This document shows positions 48,694 to 59,900 of a DNA stretch of 64,000 nucleotides, piece by piece. The notes under the pieces are model-generated. The model ran no database searches, was not told the origin of the DNA, and saw only the letters and a program-made list of their open reading frames with translations. The DNA lies in contig CP085833.1 of assembly GCA_020809705.1 (NCBI GenBank), forward strand, positions 3,906,001-3,970,000, in the 5' to 3' direction. The DNA comes from Calonectria ilicicola. Lineage: Eukaryota; Ascomycota; Sordariomycetes; Hypocreales; Nectriaceae. Made by a program: the position numbers and the translations under genes. The first letter of the stretch is position 1; the number at the start of each line of letters is the position of its first letter.

Positions 48694-49866
48694 TTTTTTT
48701 TTGACAATCTATCGCGAGCCTGAGATGCCGAGAAATTCCTAACGCCCTCCTTTTAGGGATGAAAAGAGAAGGATGACGACCGGGTGGTGGGAGCGAAAGA
48801 GGTTTTGTCCCAATTTTTTTTGCCCCCCACGAACCGCTCACTAAAGCAGCACGGCGACCCCCGGCTCTTGTCGCTCTAGTCCCGGCTCATGGCGAGCTGG
48901 GTGCATCGCCGGCTAGGCCCAAATCAGCCATGCCGCCCTCCGAAGCCATTTAAATCCCGGCCGCACGCCTTTGCTACCGGGAGATCCGCTTATCAAGGCG
49001 GCTTTATCGTACTAAATTCGGCAGGCAAGCACCCAGGACGCTGCAGGTCGCATTGCATCTTTGAGCCTCAACTCTACGAGGTGCCAATGACCCAGAACAC
49101 CCTTGTTCTTTCGGGCAAATTCGCTCGAGATAAACATCCAAGGTGTCAAAATGCTGCCAACCATCGCATCCTTCTCTTCGTCTCCGTCCATTCTATTGCA
49201 CATGCCCTCTCTATACACATAGAGCATCACATACTAAAAAAAATAAAGCCGAATCGGATATACGGGCTGTGAGGTGGCGGCGGGATTGTCAGCCCGGGTC
49301 TCTGTCACTCCCCTTGTCTTAACATGCCACCACTCCACTGGGATCCACTGACAAGAATGACTGGTCAGCCACAGGCCCATGTAAACGGCGAGTTCCAAAA
49401 GTTGGCTCACGCCACTAATCCTAATCTTTATGTAAAGCCCTGCACCGCTATCAGAATCCCCATTGTATGACGAAGCAAGGGTCAAATATTCCTCATCAAA
49501 TCTTCGGCAGTGAGGTTCGGCCCGTAGTAGTCTGCTATCATGATGGCTTTGGATTGGATTGCCAAGACGGAGCCAAGACACGGCCATAATTTTGTCAGTG
49601 CCGTGTTGCAATCCCGGCCGAGATGAACATTACATAAGAATTATCTTTAGAACACCTTAGTTTTATTGATTCGCTTGTTTATCTTGAGAAATCCCCATAT
49701 CAAATCCCATCGGCACGTGGCTCGGGAGATGCTTGAGACCGGCTAGATATGTCGGAAATAATCCTGCAAATGAGCAATCACCCCTTGAAAAAATTGTCAC
49801 TGTGGCTTCCTCACCTTGAGCACCACAGAGCTCAGCTGCTCCAAACATCCAGTTCAGTATGCAAAA
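48694..49866. other. Intergenic region upstream of the FUSC gene
   Basis: The first few hundred bp should be the promoter of the minus-strand FUSC gene. From about 49.2 kb the composition turns AT-rich. Short frames occur (for example 49234-49611) but show no family features. Confidence 0.45.
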
Positions 49867-50139
49867 ATAAATAAATAAGTAGATGAATAAATAAGTAGAT
49901 GAATAAATAAGTAGATGAATAAATAAGTAGATGAATAAATAAGTAGATGAATAAATAAGTAGATGAATAAATAAGTAGATGAATAAATAAGTAGATGAAT
50001 AAATAAGTAGATGAATAAATAAGTAGATGAATAAATAAGTAGATGAATAAATAAGTAGATGAATAAATAAGTAGATGAATAAATAAGTAGATGAATAAAT
50101 AAGTAGATGAATAAATAAGTAGATGAATAAATAAGTAGA
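49867..50139. repeat. 16-bp minisatellite, 17 tandem copies
   Basis: The unit AATAAATAAGTAGATG is repeated head to tail 17 times at an exact 16-bp period. I see no internal variant; only the last copy breaks off (GTAGAA). The GTAGA cores run from 49879 to 50135 in steps of 16. The perfection implies recent expansion or homogenisation. The unit length is not a multiple of three and every frame contains stops, so it is not coding. It marks the border between the conserved gene-bearing part and the gene-poor AT-rich DNA to the right. Confidence 0.97.
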
Positions 50140-53100
50140 AAAATTTCCTTTCCTAAATCAGGCTGCTTGATTATTTACTTCCACAACGTTTATTTTGTTC
50201 CTGGGAACACTGAGAAATAGCAGGGAATGACAGAGGGTGTGCAATCTTTCGATGATTGTATAGCGCATTCGTTAGGAAATGCATTTGAAGATTCCAGTTT
50301 CACATTTGAGTGTTACTCGCCCTTTAACACCGGCAGATAAATGTATCTGTACTAGTAGGTCTTGGGAAGCGGGTGTCCAGCCACTAGATATTCCTCCAAA
50401 GCTCTCCGATGTGTGGGGGCCTGGCGACTCGAAGGCATGGAGGGTTATGTATGCTACATTCTTATAGAAGTACCTTATCCCTGTCAACGCAATTTTGGCA
50501 AAGTCGAACAAACAGTTAGTTGGAAGTTTTTTTTTTCGTGATCCTCCATAACCACTTGCTCTAGGTTAGGAGATTGTGATGCCTCACAAATGAGAAATCC
50601 CAACATCAGATAACACGAACTCGATGGAATATTCTTCAGTAAAATATTGTATCTCATCCTATACACTCACATCGTTGCTTCGAGGGATACTCACCTTATC
50701 CCTCTTCCATGTAGCCCGATCAGCAAGTGTGGCTGGTTGAGTGGTAAAATTCGCCGTTTTATTCAAGCAACGTCGAAGGTTTTCATTTTTACTCCTGACT
50801 TCTCACTTACTCCATTATCATATTTATTCACCAAAATCATTTTTAAAAATACCTCCCATTCCTTGTGTTAATCCTAGACAATAGAGAACTGACGTGGCAC
50901 TCCTTTATAATAAGTCTGAGATCAATGAGCACTCTATTCCGCCTACCACTGGAGCCTCCATGCCTAAGGTTCTCCTATGTCCATTTCAAACGTCGAAATT
51001 ACTATCAGCTGAGGAGAATGGATTCCAATCATCATATTTATGGTCTATAGGCAATGCCATGGCGAAGGTTAAGACGGACTGAAATCTCACTTTCCAAATA
51101 ACTATATCATTATGCGCAGATAAGTTCAGGACTAATTTAAAGGCTCAACTCAACAATCACGATGAGTTCACTAGTGGGAACTCACCCTTGTGAAACCTCA
51201 CCAATGAAAATGAAGGGCCTTGACTCTCAGAGCGGTACCGCTCTCAGTGAGAGACCGTATCTCAGAAGACGAATCTTCTAGAAACCCAGCAACATCCCGA
51301 GTTGAAGGATTCAAATAAGTCTTCGTGGCATACCTTGATCCTACAAAGCCACAGCGAACATTAATCAACCATGTAGCTTCCATCAAGGTTCTTCACGCTG
51401 AAGTTTCAGCTCTCGTATACACCAACATCTTACAAAGGTATACTTCGTCCTCCTCTCTTTTTCAGCACCCTCGAAATTCGAGATAATAATTGAAAAAAAA
51501 CGATATCATAGGAACCACAAGTCAAGGATCGTATCCAACTTCGGCAACGGGGCTGCTTGTAGTTTAGGTGAAGACCGGCCAGCAAAGGGCATCTGACTCC
51601 CGTGGTCCAGCCCATGAAGCCGACGAAAACAATTTGATTTAAATTATTGGAAGGCGTACTGGAATCTGGGCTGTCAGTCTTTCAGAGAATAAAGCACGAT
51701 GGGCAATGAGGGCGAAAAATGAAATTTCATATTGGCAGAATATTTGGTGCTATCTGATTTGAAGTGGTCAGAGCAACTAGAGGAAGCCGTTTTTCGCAGT
51801 GGCATATTTGAAAATCTTGGGGTGCCGTTGATGGCGCAAAGGCTTCCTATATTAACATGAGGCCTGTCGATACAGTTTCGCCGAAGACTGCATTATGCAC
51901 GCCATCAGATGACCCCGTGACAAGATCAATTGCAGTAAAATGAAATCCGATCAGGGATAAATTAGACCAAGTAAGTGATATATTGCTGGTTTTAAATTCA
52001 TTCTGATTTTATTTTGGTCGCGCTTTGACAATTCTCAAACAAGCGTCCATCATGCATCGCGCCCTAAATAGTCCAAGTTCTCGAATACTTCGCCGCCACG
52101 AGCAAGATTATGTTAGCGTGACAATCTCCCGGGCTGCGCGCCCAAAAACCTTGGTTTGGAAATCCGAAGAAAATGTCAAGCCAAAGCCCGTGCAACCAAT
52201 ATGACTATATTTAACTACGAACCCTCCTCACTCATTAAGATAACACCTCCGGTAACAAAATACCGGACACCCAGATTATAGCCGCATGCCTACGTATCCT
52301 TGTCAGCGACTCTAGAAGTTCTGACCGCAACGAGTCCAGTGCGTCCTACGCCATTCCATCCCATTTAAACGTGGCGACACTGGTTGACAGTCTTCACAAT
52401 GTTGATCGTCAGGGTAGACCTGTCAGCGCCTGGAGCGATATTAATGTCAAAGCTCTCACTTCTGCCACAACATAAAAAAAGTAATTTATACAATTAAACC
52501 AAAGGACGGCTTCTGCGGCATATTGAGAATAAGGCTGAAAGACGTTCGACACACTTGCTACGAGACAGCACGCAATACCTTTAGTCTAATTAGATAGCTT
52601 CCGTGGAGAAACAATTAGCCCAATATTCACGGTTTCTTTCATTATGGAGACCGAGTATCAGGGTGATTTCGATAATCTGAGGGTTTTATGCTACTACTAA
52701 TAAGAGTGCGATGAAGATATAACACGCCTGGAAATGAATAACTTGAAAATCAAGTGTCAGGCCGAAACAACAAGATGAGCATATCATTTCATGAAGATGG
52801 CTCTGTTACGAAAGTTTAAGTTCCACAAACAATGTCAATGATCCCATATTTCTTTCGTATTCTCAGAAATCTGCTCCAGTGTTCCTGACGCGGCATTATT
52901 AGATTGTATTATTCCAAACCAAACCCAATATCATGTTCACTACTCTCAGATATGTCCAGGCTTATATCAAACGCCAACGTCTTAATTGGCGCTTTGTGCC
53001 ATGTCCTTTTATTCGAACCAGACAAGACGAAACCTCCAGCCCACCGCAACGTTTTAGCCTTCCCACACTCAAAATGCGGTGGTGGGTACATATGGAGAAA

Positions 53101-56100
53101 AGATGAAATTTAATAAACGGATAGATAAGCGGTAAGCGAAAACAGGATAAACATACGGTGGGTAGTGTTAAATTTTGAGGCAAAACGTCAAAGTTATGTT
53201 ACGGATGAAAACACCAAGACGTTGTTTCGTGGGCCAAGGTTCAATCTTGATTACTGTTCTGCTGCCGTTAGAGGAGATGGAATTGGAGCCTCCATAAAAA
53301 TAGAGTTCACCATAATGTGGAATTACATCAACGCCCGCAGAGCGCCCCCTTTTTTATGTAAAAAAGCAACAATAATAGCAACAAAATAATAGTAATAATA
53401 AGCAAAAAAAGAGCTCAAATTGCCGTTACATTGCCAAGAACTGCAATGTCAAGATATCGATGTTGCATCCGGCGTCCGCTCTAACTACTACCCTGTACCT
53501 GTATCAGATTTCTCGGCGCATCACCAGGCTTACGTATGTGACAGAAGTGGGTGGATGACTAGCGCGGTTTGACTCGAATACGGTTCCTGGCATGGTTTCA
53601 TGAAATCAATGCATCCGCATATAGACCCTGATCTGGCTCCCGCGCCTTCCGATTGATGACAGGGTTTCAGCTTCATCTCCTCTCTGGTGAGAGCCAGATG
53701 TTGAGTGTGGCGTGTCTTCAGTCTCTTCGTATTTACGTCACCAGTCTAATGCAGCGTCGAGGCAAAATTGATTGCGCCGGGATTAAGTCGGGATGGTCAT
53801 TCATATCGACCTTGTCGCAGCCAAGCCGTGACTTGTGCGATAAGTCATGTTCTCACCAAACAGTCGACAAACCAACATGCATTTGGAGATTAAGCGACTC
53901 GCGAAAACACTACCGAAGAGGTTTAACAAGCTTTCTTCTCATTTTTATCTAAATCCTACCGTGATAAACACTTCTATTAATATAATCCTGGCTCGATCAA
54001 TTTGAAGCCAGTGCGCTTCGTGGGTTGGTTTGGTAGGATTCATTTTTTTTTTGATTGCGGCTGAAGCTAAACGATGAAACGAGATTATCCTCCAGCTGAA
54101 TATCCGAAGATGCTATTTACTTGAGGATTCGGTATTATTAGAGAGGACCAACGGGTCAGTAGCGTTTCAATGAGGATGTCTGCATGGACCGTTCCCAAAG
54201 CCAAGGATGGACACCCATGAGTGTGGCTTGGGCTGGCTGGTCGGCGGTCGGATGTTGATGGTAAGCACGGCAGAAAAGAATTGTGAGCATCGGCGTGTTC
54301 ATCCCAATTTATGTGAGAGCACCGTGCACGGGCTGGGTCGTGGGAATGCTGGCCTGGGAACCGGCGAACGGTGATTTTGGTGGGTTGGTCGGTTATCGGC
54401 AGCTGGGATGAAGCTGACAATGGGGTGGAAGTGGAATCATTCATTACCTTGTGGTTCAGAAAGATGCATGTGCTCAACGCCGACTGCACGCTGAAAGAGT
54501 TACCGGAAATAAGGACGACCTGTTCGTCGAGGCCTCACGTTGATTGGGACGGATGAGTGCGTTGCCGCCAAAATATTCGGTTCGTGTTTTGTGAGCAGTA
54601 GTTGGATGTTCCACGTCTGGGCCGACTTGAAGGCCGCAGATGCAAAACGGTCCACCTATGACGCAGAGGAAGGCAAGCTGGGCATCAACCTGTGGCTGTA
54701 GCTCCTAGGACTAATTAGAAATTCATCTCAGAGTTCCTTTTTTAGTAGATGGGATAAATTTTGGGGACGGGTGGCGAAGCAAGGACGGCATTACTACTTG
54801 ACGGTGATGGCAATGGATCCGAGGAGGCGAAACAGGGGAAGACGCCCAGGGATGACGGGCTGAGGATGGGCGGACCAAAGTACCATCCATCTGGCAGCCA
54901 TCTGATGGTGAGCCAATTGTGGGAGAATGGTGTCTTGGTACCTGCAGTCCGCATGTGAGATGTGGCGTTGACGTGGAGAAAGTACGAGAGAAACTGCTTC
55001 ACATTTTGGCGGGAGATCATTCTGAAACGGTGCATCCCCTGGGGATGTGCGTTTTAGACGCCTACATGTTCTGATGAAACGAGGGGCCTGGCTTCCATAT
55101 TGCTGTTTTGGGGGGATTCGGGAGGTGGGCATCCTGGGATGGTGGCCGATCCGCTCGGATCACTAGGATACCCTGGACACGCTGTCTGGCCGAGAGACGA
55201 TGTCGTTGACGCCAGTTGGTGGGCGTTTTCGAGGTGGCTCGCACTTGAGACGGAGCAAGGCCCCTTGGTGTAGCAGCTGTAGTGCACTTTTCCTTAGTCA
55301 TCCAGGGTTCCCCAGGCCTCTGCCTGCTGGTTGGCCCTATTGCGCCGCACCCTTGTTCCTTTTTTGTGAGACGTAGAGACGCTGCTGCCCCTGCGAATAT
55401 TATGCATATCTCCAATCCCTGCCGCGTTGCCTCCCGCATGTACCCTCACAACCCCTCACAAACCCCCAACTCTAGCCTCGCGCTAGCTGTCTGCCGCAAA
55501 CAAACCACAACCCGTCAACCGGCCAGGCAATTTTACCCAGGACCGTCGAGAGACTCAAACGGCACTTGCCACGGCCTCTGATTGGCTTCACACACGTCAG
55601 CTCCGTCTCTGTGCGACTGTCAACCGTCACTCTCAAACAACATGGCTTAACTCTCCGTAACTTGCTGAATCCCAGCTGCTGATCAGGAACACCGTTTCCA
55701 TCCCATCCCGAATCATCATCATCTGTTCTGATGTGATGTGTGCGTGCAAAACACTGTGCTCTGTGTGCTGGGCCAGCTTAGAAGGAAGCGAAGTTGGCGT
55801 GGCCAGATGGACACCCGACTCTGAAGTCAGATGTGGCAATATCGTCTGCCAACTAATAATGCACCATGCTCAATAACACACAGTTGCCTCCATATGCCTC
55901 TCCCCATATGGCACGACGCTGCATCTTGAACAAGCCGCCCTACCCCGGCCACCACTCGCTTGTCTCGTCTATATTCCCCTCACAACCTCGGAGGGCCGTT
56001 TGGCTTTAGCTCTGCCTTGGCTCCTCCCACAGTGGGCTGCCGGGGTGTGTGTCCATATTGGGTCCAATATCCATCATCACGTCTCATATTCAGGCCGCCT

Positions 56101-56504
56101 CAATCAACTCCGATCGGTGACAAGGGGGCGTCCGCACACACCCCATGGCAGCCCAGTGAGTGTGTCCCGATGTGGGATACCCTGTGCTCTGGGGCAAAGT
56201 CGTCCATGTCTATGGCCGGATGCTGCATCTTCAGAATGCTTTTAAGAAGCCATTCCGTCGCTCGTTGTCATTCGTTTTTTCCTTCTCTTCACGCCTTCCT
56301 TTCTCTCTCTACCTATCCCATTCATTTCTATTTCCCTTCTTTGGGATTTCTTCTTGTCGTTCTCTAAGGTGACAGGTCGCCTTCATCCAAAACGACCTTT
56401 TTAACAACTTTGTTCTTTGATAGAGCATTTCATTCTTTGCCAATCAAACTTGTGCATTCAATCCAACTTTACACGAAGCTACTCGAGCAATAACAACAAC
56501 AAAC
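50140..56504. other. 6.4-kb gene-poor, partly AT-rich interval
   Basis: No intact gene is recognisable. The left 4 kb is AT-rich and contains short protein-like frames without starts or domains. One example is 50870-51080 on plus, 63 open codons ending VKTD, with a TAG just upstream. Another is 52909-53091 on minus, starting MYPPPHFECGKAK. These could be decayed genes or transposon remnants. A 16-bp palindrome lies at 51229-51244. The last kilobase (about 55.9-56.5 kb) becomes CT-rich and should be the promoter and leader of the surface-protein gene. Confidence 0.45.
51229..51244. repeat. Perfect 16-bp palindrome with CGG-N2-CCG core
   Basis: AGAGCGGTACCGCTCT equals its own reverse complement. 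The centre holds inverted CGG triplets, the half-site type used by Zn2Cys6 regulators. There is no gene close by, so a regulatory role is only a possibility. Confidence 0.5.
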
Positions 56505-59500
56505 ATGTGGTCCAAGTACGGTCTTGCAGCCCTGGCGCTGCAATCTTTTGCCCAGAAGGCTTCCGCCGGAGTTGCCAAGCGAGCTTACGACAACAACGGT
56601 CCTGTCACTCTGACTCGCACCATCACTCACAACAGCTACTATGGAGCCAATGGAACTCCCACGCTCGTCACCGACACCGAGACCATCGTCCCAACTACAC
56701 TGACTTCGATTGTTGATGGCAGCACTCTTTTTGTTGACCACACAATCACTCTGGACTGCACTTATTGCGATGCCGCCAAGGCTAGCAAGACTGCCCAGTT
56801 GACTAACACAAACCAGGTTCCTGCCGCCACGACCGGAGGTGAGTCCAGCTCCGAGACTGGCACTGGCGATGATGATGAAGGGGACTGCCCAGCTGACGGT
56901 AACTTTGATTACACTTCACCAGGCGCATCCGATTCTGCTGCTTCCACAGGTGGAGAATCTTCCGGCGAGACCCCGATCCCGTCCTATGGCGGATCCGAAT
57001 CGAAGACTACTGGAGGTCAGAACTCCGGCCAAACCGCTTCTGTCTCCTACTCTCCCGCTGGCGAAGATTCTAACGGATCTGGCTCGGCTATTCCCTCTTA
57101 TGGTGGCAATGACTCCAACACTAGCGGAGGCGAGAACTCTGGCCAGACTGCTGGTGGTTCTACCTACCCTCCCATTGGCACTGCTTCTGGCGGAGAGTCG
57201 TCTCCCAACGAGACTCCTGTCAGCGAGCAAGGCACCCCCGTTTCGTCCATCCCTCTTGGTACTGGAAATGCTGCCATCCCCACTCCTGGTGGCGGCATCT
57301 GGAAGAACACCACCACTCCTGCTGCTGGCGAGTCCGGCGAGTCCAGCCCTGGACAGACTACTGGCGGCCTTATCGTGACCGAGACCTACACCAACGGTGG
57401 CGGTTCTGTCACCACCGAGGTCTCCGAGGTCACCCAGATTGTTGCCCAGCCTGTCATCATTGTCATCCGCCAAGTTACCATCTTCACTTTCACATATGCT
57501 CTTGGTGGAAACTGCCCCGCTGTCCAGTCCCACAGCTCTGGCGGCTACATTGTTGGCGGTCAAAACAGCGGCAACACCTTCTCTGGCCTTGGTGAGGCTT
57601 GCTCCTCTGCCTGCTACAAGCAATTCGAGACCTGCTCTTCTGCGGCCGGCAAGAACTTCAAGTACTCCGACTGCGAGGATCAGCTCAGCAACTGCTTGGG
57701 CTCTGCCGCTACCCACACTGCCAAGGACTCGTCCCCTCACACTCTCACTCAGGACGTCATCCTTCCTCCTGATGCCACCACCGGCGGCAACAACTACATC
57801 AACGGCGGCGGTGTTGTCATCAAGACCCGAACTCTCACCGTCGGCGAGGTCTGCTCCATTGGCGATGGCTCTGTCGGCATCGTTACTGCTACCAACGTTC
57901 CTGCCTCTGTTACCTCCGCTTTCGACGCTACTGTTACCTCCAGCGTTCCCATGGTCGAGACCACCAAGAATGTCGGCGTGACCTACACCAACGAGCAGGG
58001 TTCGCTTCTCACCAGCTACACTACCATGACCCTCACTGTCCCCTGCGCCAAGTGTGCCGCTGGCTCTGGAACCCAGGTTGTTGCCTCTGAGACTGGTGTT
58101 ACCTCCAGCGCCCAGGGCGTTGTTCCCTCCGGCTCTGTTCCTGCTGGCAACGGCTCTTCCCACTACACTGTCATCACCATGTCCAACACTGTCCCCAACG
58201 CCAACGGCAAGGGATCTACTGTCCTCTACTCCGAGTCGACCTATGCTATCCCTACTGCTGTTGGTACTGGCGCCTTTGGCACTGGCAACGCTCCCGGAGC
58301 CATCCCTACCCAGCCTGGTAGCGGCGAGAACAGCGGCGAGACTCCCGGCAATGGCGGTGGCTACAGCGTGCCTGTTTCTGGAGAGACTGCCTCTGTTCCC
58401 GCTCTCTCTTCCTATGGCGGATCTGACAGCACCACTTCCCAGAGCAGCCCTGAGCAGACTCCCGGTAGCCCTGGCAGCCCCGGCGGCTCTGGCGAGACTC
58501 ACTACACTGTGATCACCATGACCAACACTGTCCCCAACTCCAACGGCAAGGGCTCTACTGTTGTGTACTCTGAGTCCACTTACGCCATCCCTACTGCTGT
58601 TGGCACTGGTCCTTATGGCACTGGCAATGCTCCTGGTGCTATCCCTACCCAGCCTGGCGGCGGTGAGAACAGCGGCGAGACCCCAACTGGTGTCACTCCT
58701 GGTGGCGGCTCTGAGTCTACTGGCCTCTACGGTCAATCCACCTCCGAGAACAGCCCTGTCGAGACCACTCCCGGCAGCCCTGGCGGATCTGGTGGCCACA
58801 CCAGCGTCATCACTCTTACCAACACTGTTCCCAACTCCAACGGCAAGGGCTCTACCGTCGTCTACTCTGAGTCTACTTATGTTATCCCCACTGCTGTTGG
58901 AACTGGTCCTTATGGCACTGGCAATGCTCCTGGCGCTATCCCTACCCAGCCTGGCGGCGGCGAGAACAGCGGCGAGACCCCAACCGGTGTCACTCCTGGT
59001 TCTGGTTCCGAGACCGACCAGGGTCAGAGCACTCAGGTTACCGACACTCCTGCTACTACCCCCTATGGTGGCGGTGCCAACGTTCCCGGCTCTGTGACTG
59101 GAAACCAGGGCGACTACTCTACCAGCCTCATCACCATGAGCGTGCCTGGCAGCGGAACCCACTCTGGCACCATATCTGTTGTCACCATGACCATCAGCGG
59201 CGGCTCCCCTGCTGGCTCTGGCACTGGCAACATTCCCGGATCCATCCCTACTCAGCCTGGTGGTGGTGACAACAGTGGCGAGACCCCCGGCAATGGCGGT
59301 GGCTATGTCACTAGCTATATTACCATGACCATGTCCCCTACTTGCGCTGGATGCTCTCCTGAGCAGACTGTTGTCACTCAGACCTACCAGCAGCCGGAAA
59401 CCACTGGCGGCCAGAACAGCGGCCAGACCCCCAACAACGGCGGCGGTGAAGTTCAGACCCAGTACGTCACTGTCACCATGGGAGGACAGACTGGAGTCGT

Positions 59501-59900
59501 TCCCGTCACGAAGACCGCTACTCCCAGCGTCTCCACAGTCTACGTTACTCGCGAGGGTGGCCAGAACTCTGGCCAGACCGTTACCGTTGGCGGAGGCGGT
59601 GTCAGCACTGTTTATGTCACTCAGGAAGGAGGAGCCCGCACTGTTACCATTGGAGGTGGCAGCGATAGGACCGTCACTGTGACTGGTGCCGAGAGGACCG
59701 TCACAGTTACAGAGAATGGCAGCGGCGGCGGCTCATGCCCAACTGGCTGCCCTGCCTCTTGCATGTCCGAGGCGGCCAAGACATTGGCTACCCAGACCAC
59801 CAAGGCCCGCGAGACCGTTTACGTCACGCAGACCGTTAACAACGCGGTTAACACTAGCTACCCTTCCAAGGCTAAGTGGCGCCGTGCGCTCGGCCTGTAA
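56505..59900 (+). CDS. Secreted, repetitive Ser/Thr/Gly-rich cell-wall-type protein (adhesin-like)
   Basis: This is a single exon of 1131 aa, with ATG at 56505 and TAA at 59898-59900. The start (MWSKYGLAALALQSFAQKAS) is a signal peptide, with a possible KEX2-type cut after AKR near residue 26. Residues 30-90 have two CxxC-like Cys and Thr-rich strands. A five-Cys module (C366-x3-C370-x6-C377-x12-C390-x6-C397) resembles the small Cys motifs of fungal wall proteins. Three homologous blocks of about 100 residues start near H553, H666 and H765, each with NTVPN(A/S)NGKGSTV and GTGNAPGAIPTQPG; a fourth, eroded copy follows near 872. The octamer GGxNSGxT or a close variant recurs about a dozen times. 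The C-terminus (CPTGCPASC, ending KWRRALGL) has no hydrophobic GPI-attachment tail, so it is probably secreted or wall-linked by other means. An adhesion or wall-structure role is inference. Confidence 0.88.
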   Translation: MWSKYGLAALALQSFAQKASAGVAKRAYDNNGPVTLTRTITHNSYYGANGTPTLVTDTETIVPTTLTSIVDGSTLFVDHTITLDCTYCDAAKASKTAQLTNTNQVPAATTGGESSSETGTGDDDEGDCPADGNFDYTSPGASDSAASTGGESSGETPIPSYGGSESKTTGGQNSGQTASVSYSPAGEDSNGSGSAIPSYGGNDSNTSGGENSGQTAGGSTYPPIGTASGGESSPNETPVSEQGTPVSSIPLGTGNAAIPTPGGGIWKNTTTPAAGESGESSPGQTTGGLIVTETYTNGGGSVTTEVSEVTQIVAQPVIIVIRQVTIFTFTYALGGNCPAVQSHSSGGYIVGGQNSGNTFSGLGEACSSACYKQFETCSSAAGKNFKYSDCEDQLSNCLGSAATHTAKDSSPHTLTQDVILPPDATTGGNNYINGGGVVIKTRTLTVGEVCSIGDGSVGIVTATNVPASVTSAFDATVTSSVPMVETTKNVGVTYTNEQGSLLTSYTTMTLTVPCAKCAAGSGTQVVASETGVTSSAQGVVPSGSVPAGNGSSHYTVITMSNTVPNANGKGSTVLYSESTYAIPTAVGTGAFGTGNAPGAIPTQPGSGENSGETPGNGGGYSVPVSGETASVPALSSYGGSDSTTSQSSPEQTPGSPGSPGGSGETHYTVITMTNTVPNSNGKGSTVVYSESTYAIPTAVGTGPYGTGNAPGAIPTQPGGGENSGETPTGVTPGGGSESTGLYGQSTSENSPVETTPGSPGGSGGHTSVITLTNTVPNSNGKGSTVVYSESTYVIPTAVGTGPYGTGNAPGAIPTQPGGGENSGETPTGVTPGSGSETDQGQSTQVTDTPATTPYGGGANVPGSVTGNQGDYSTSLITMSVPGSGTHSGTISVVTMTISGGSPAGSGTGNIPGSIPTQPGGGDNSGETPGNGGGYVTSYITMTMSPTCAGCSPEQTVVTQTYQQPETTGGQNSGQTPNNGGGEVQTQYVTVTMGGQTGVVPVTKTATPSVSTVYVTREGGQNSGQTVTVGGGGVSTVYVTQEGGARTVTIGGGSDRTVTVTGAERTVTVTENGSGGGSCPTGCPASCMSEAAKTLATQTTKARETVYVTQTVNNAVNTSYPSKAKWRRALGL
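58155..59000 (+). repeat. Coding tandem repeat of about 300-340 bp, three copies
   Basis: Three consecutive, in-frame repeat blocks within the surface-protein gene begin around 58161, 58500 and 58797. The most conserved parts are the NTVPNSNGKGSTVVYSESTY and PTAVGTGPYGTGNAPGAIP segments, which are near identical also at DNA level between copies two and three. Spacing differs (about 113 and 99 residues) because the linkers vary. Confidence 0.85.

Noticed and set aside
49867..50139. CRISPR-like array
   Set aside because: The units are contiguous with no unique spacers and the genome is eukaryotic; it is a plain minisatellite.
56916..59162. A 748-codon antisense frame opposite the surface-protein gene
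   Set aside because: It mirrors the repetitive, codon-biased sense gene. Its product is Ala/Gly/Arg/Ser low complexity with no start context or domain, so it is a shadow of the sense repeats.
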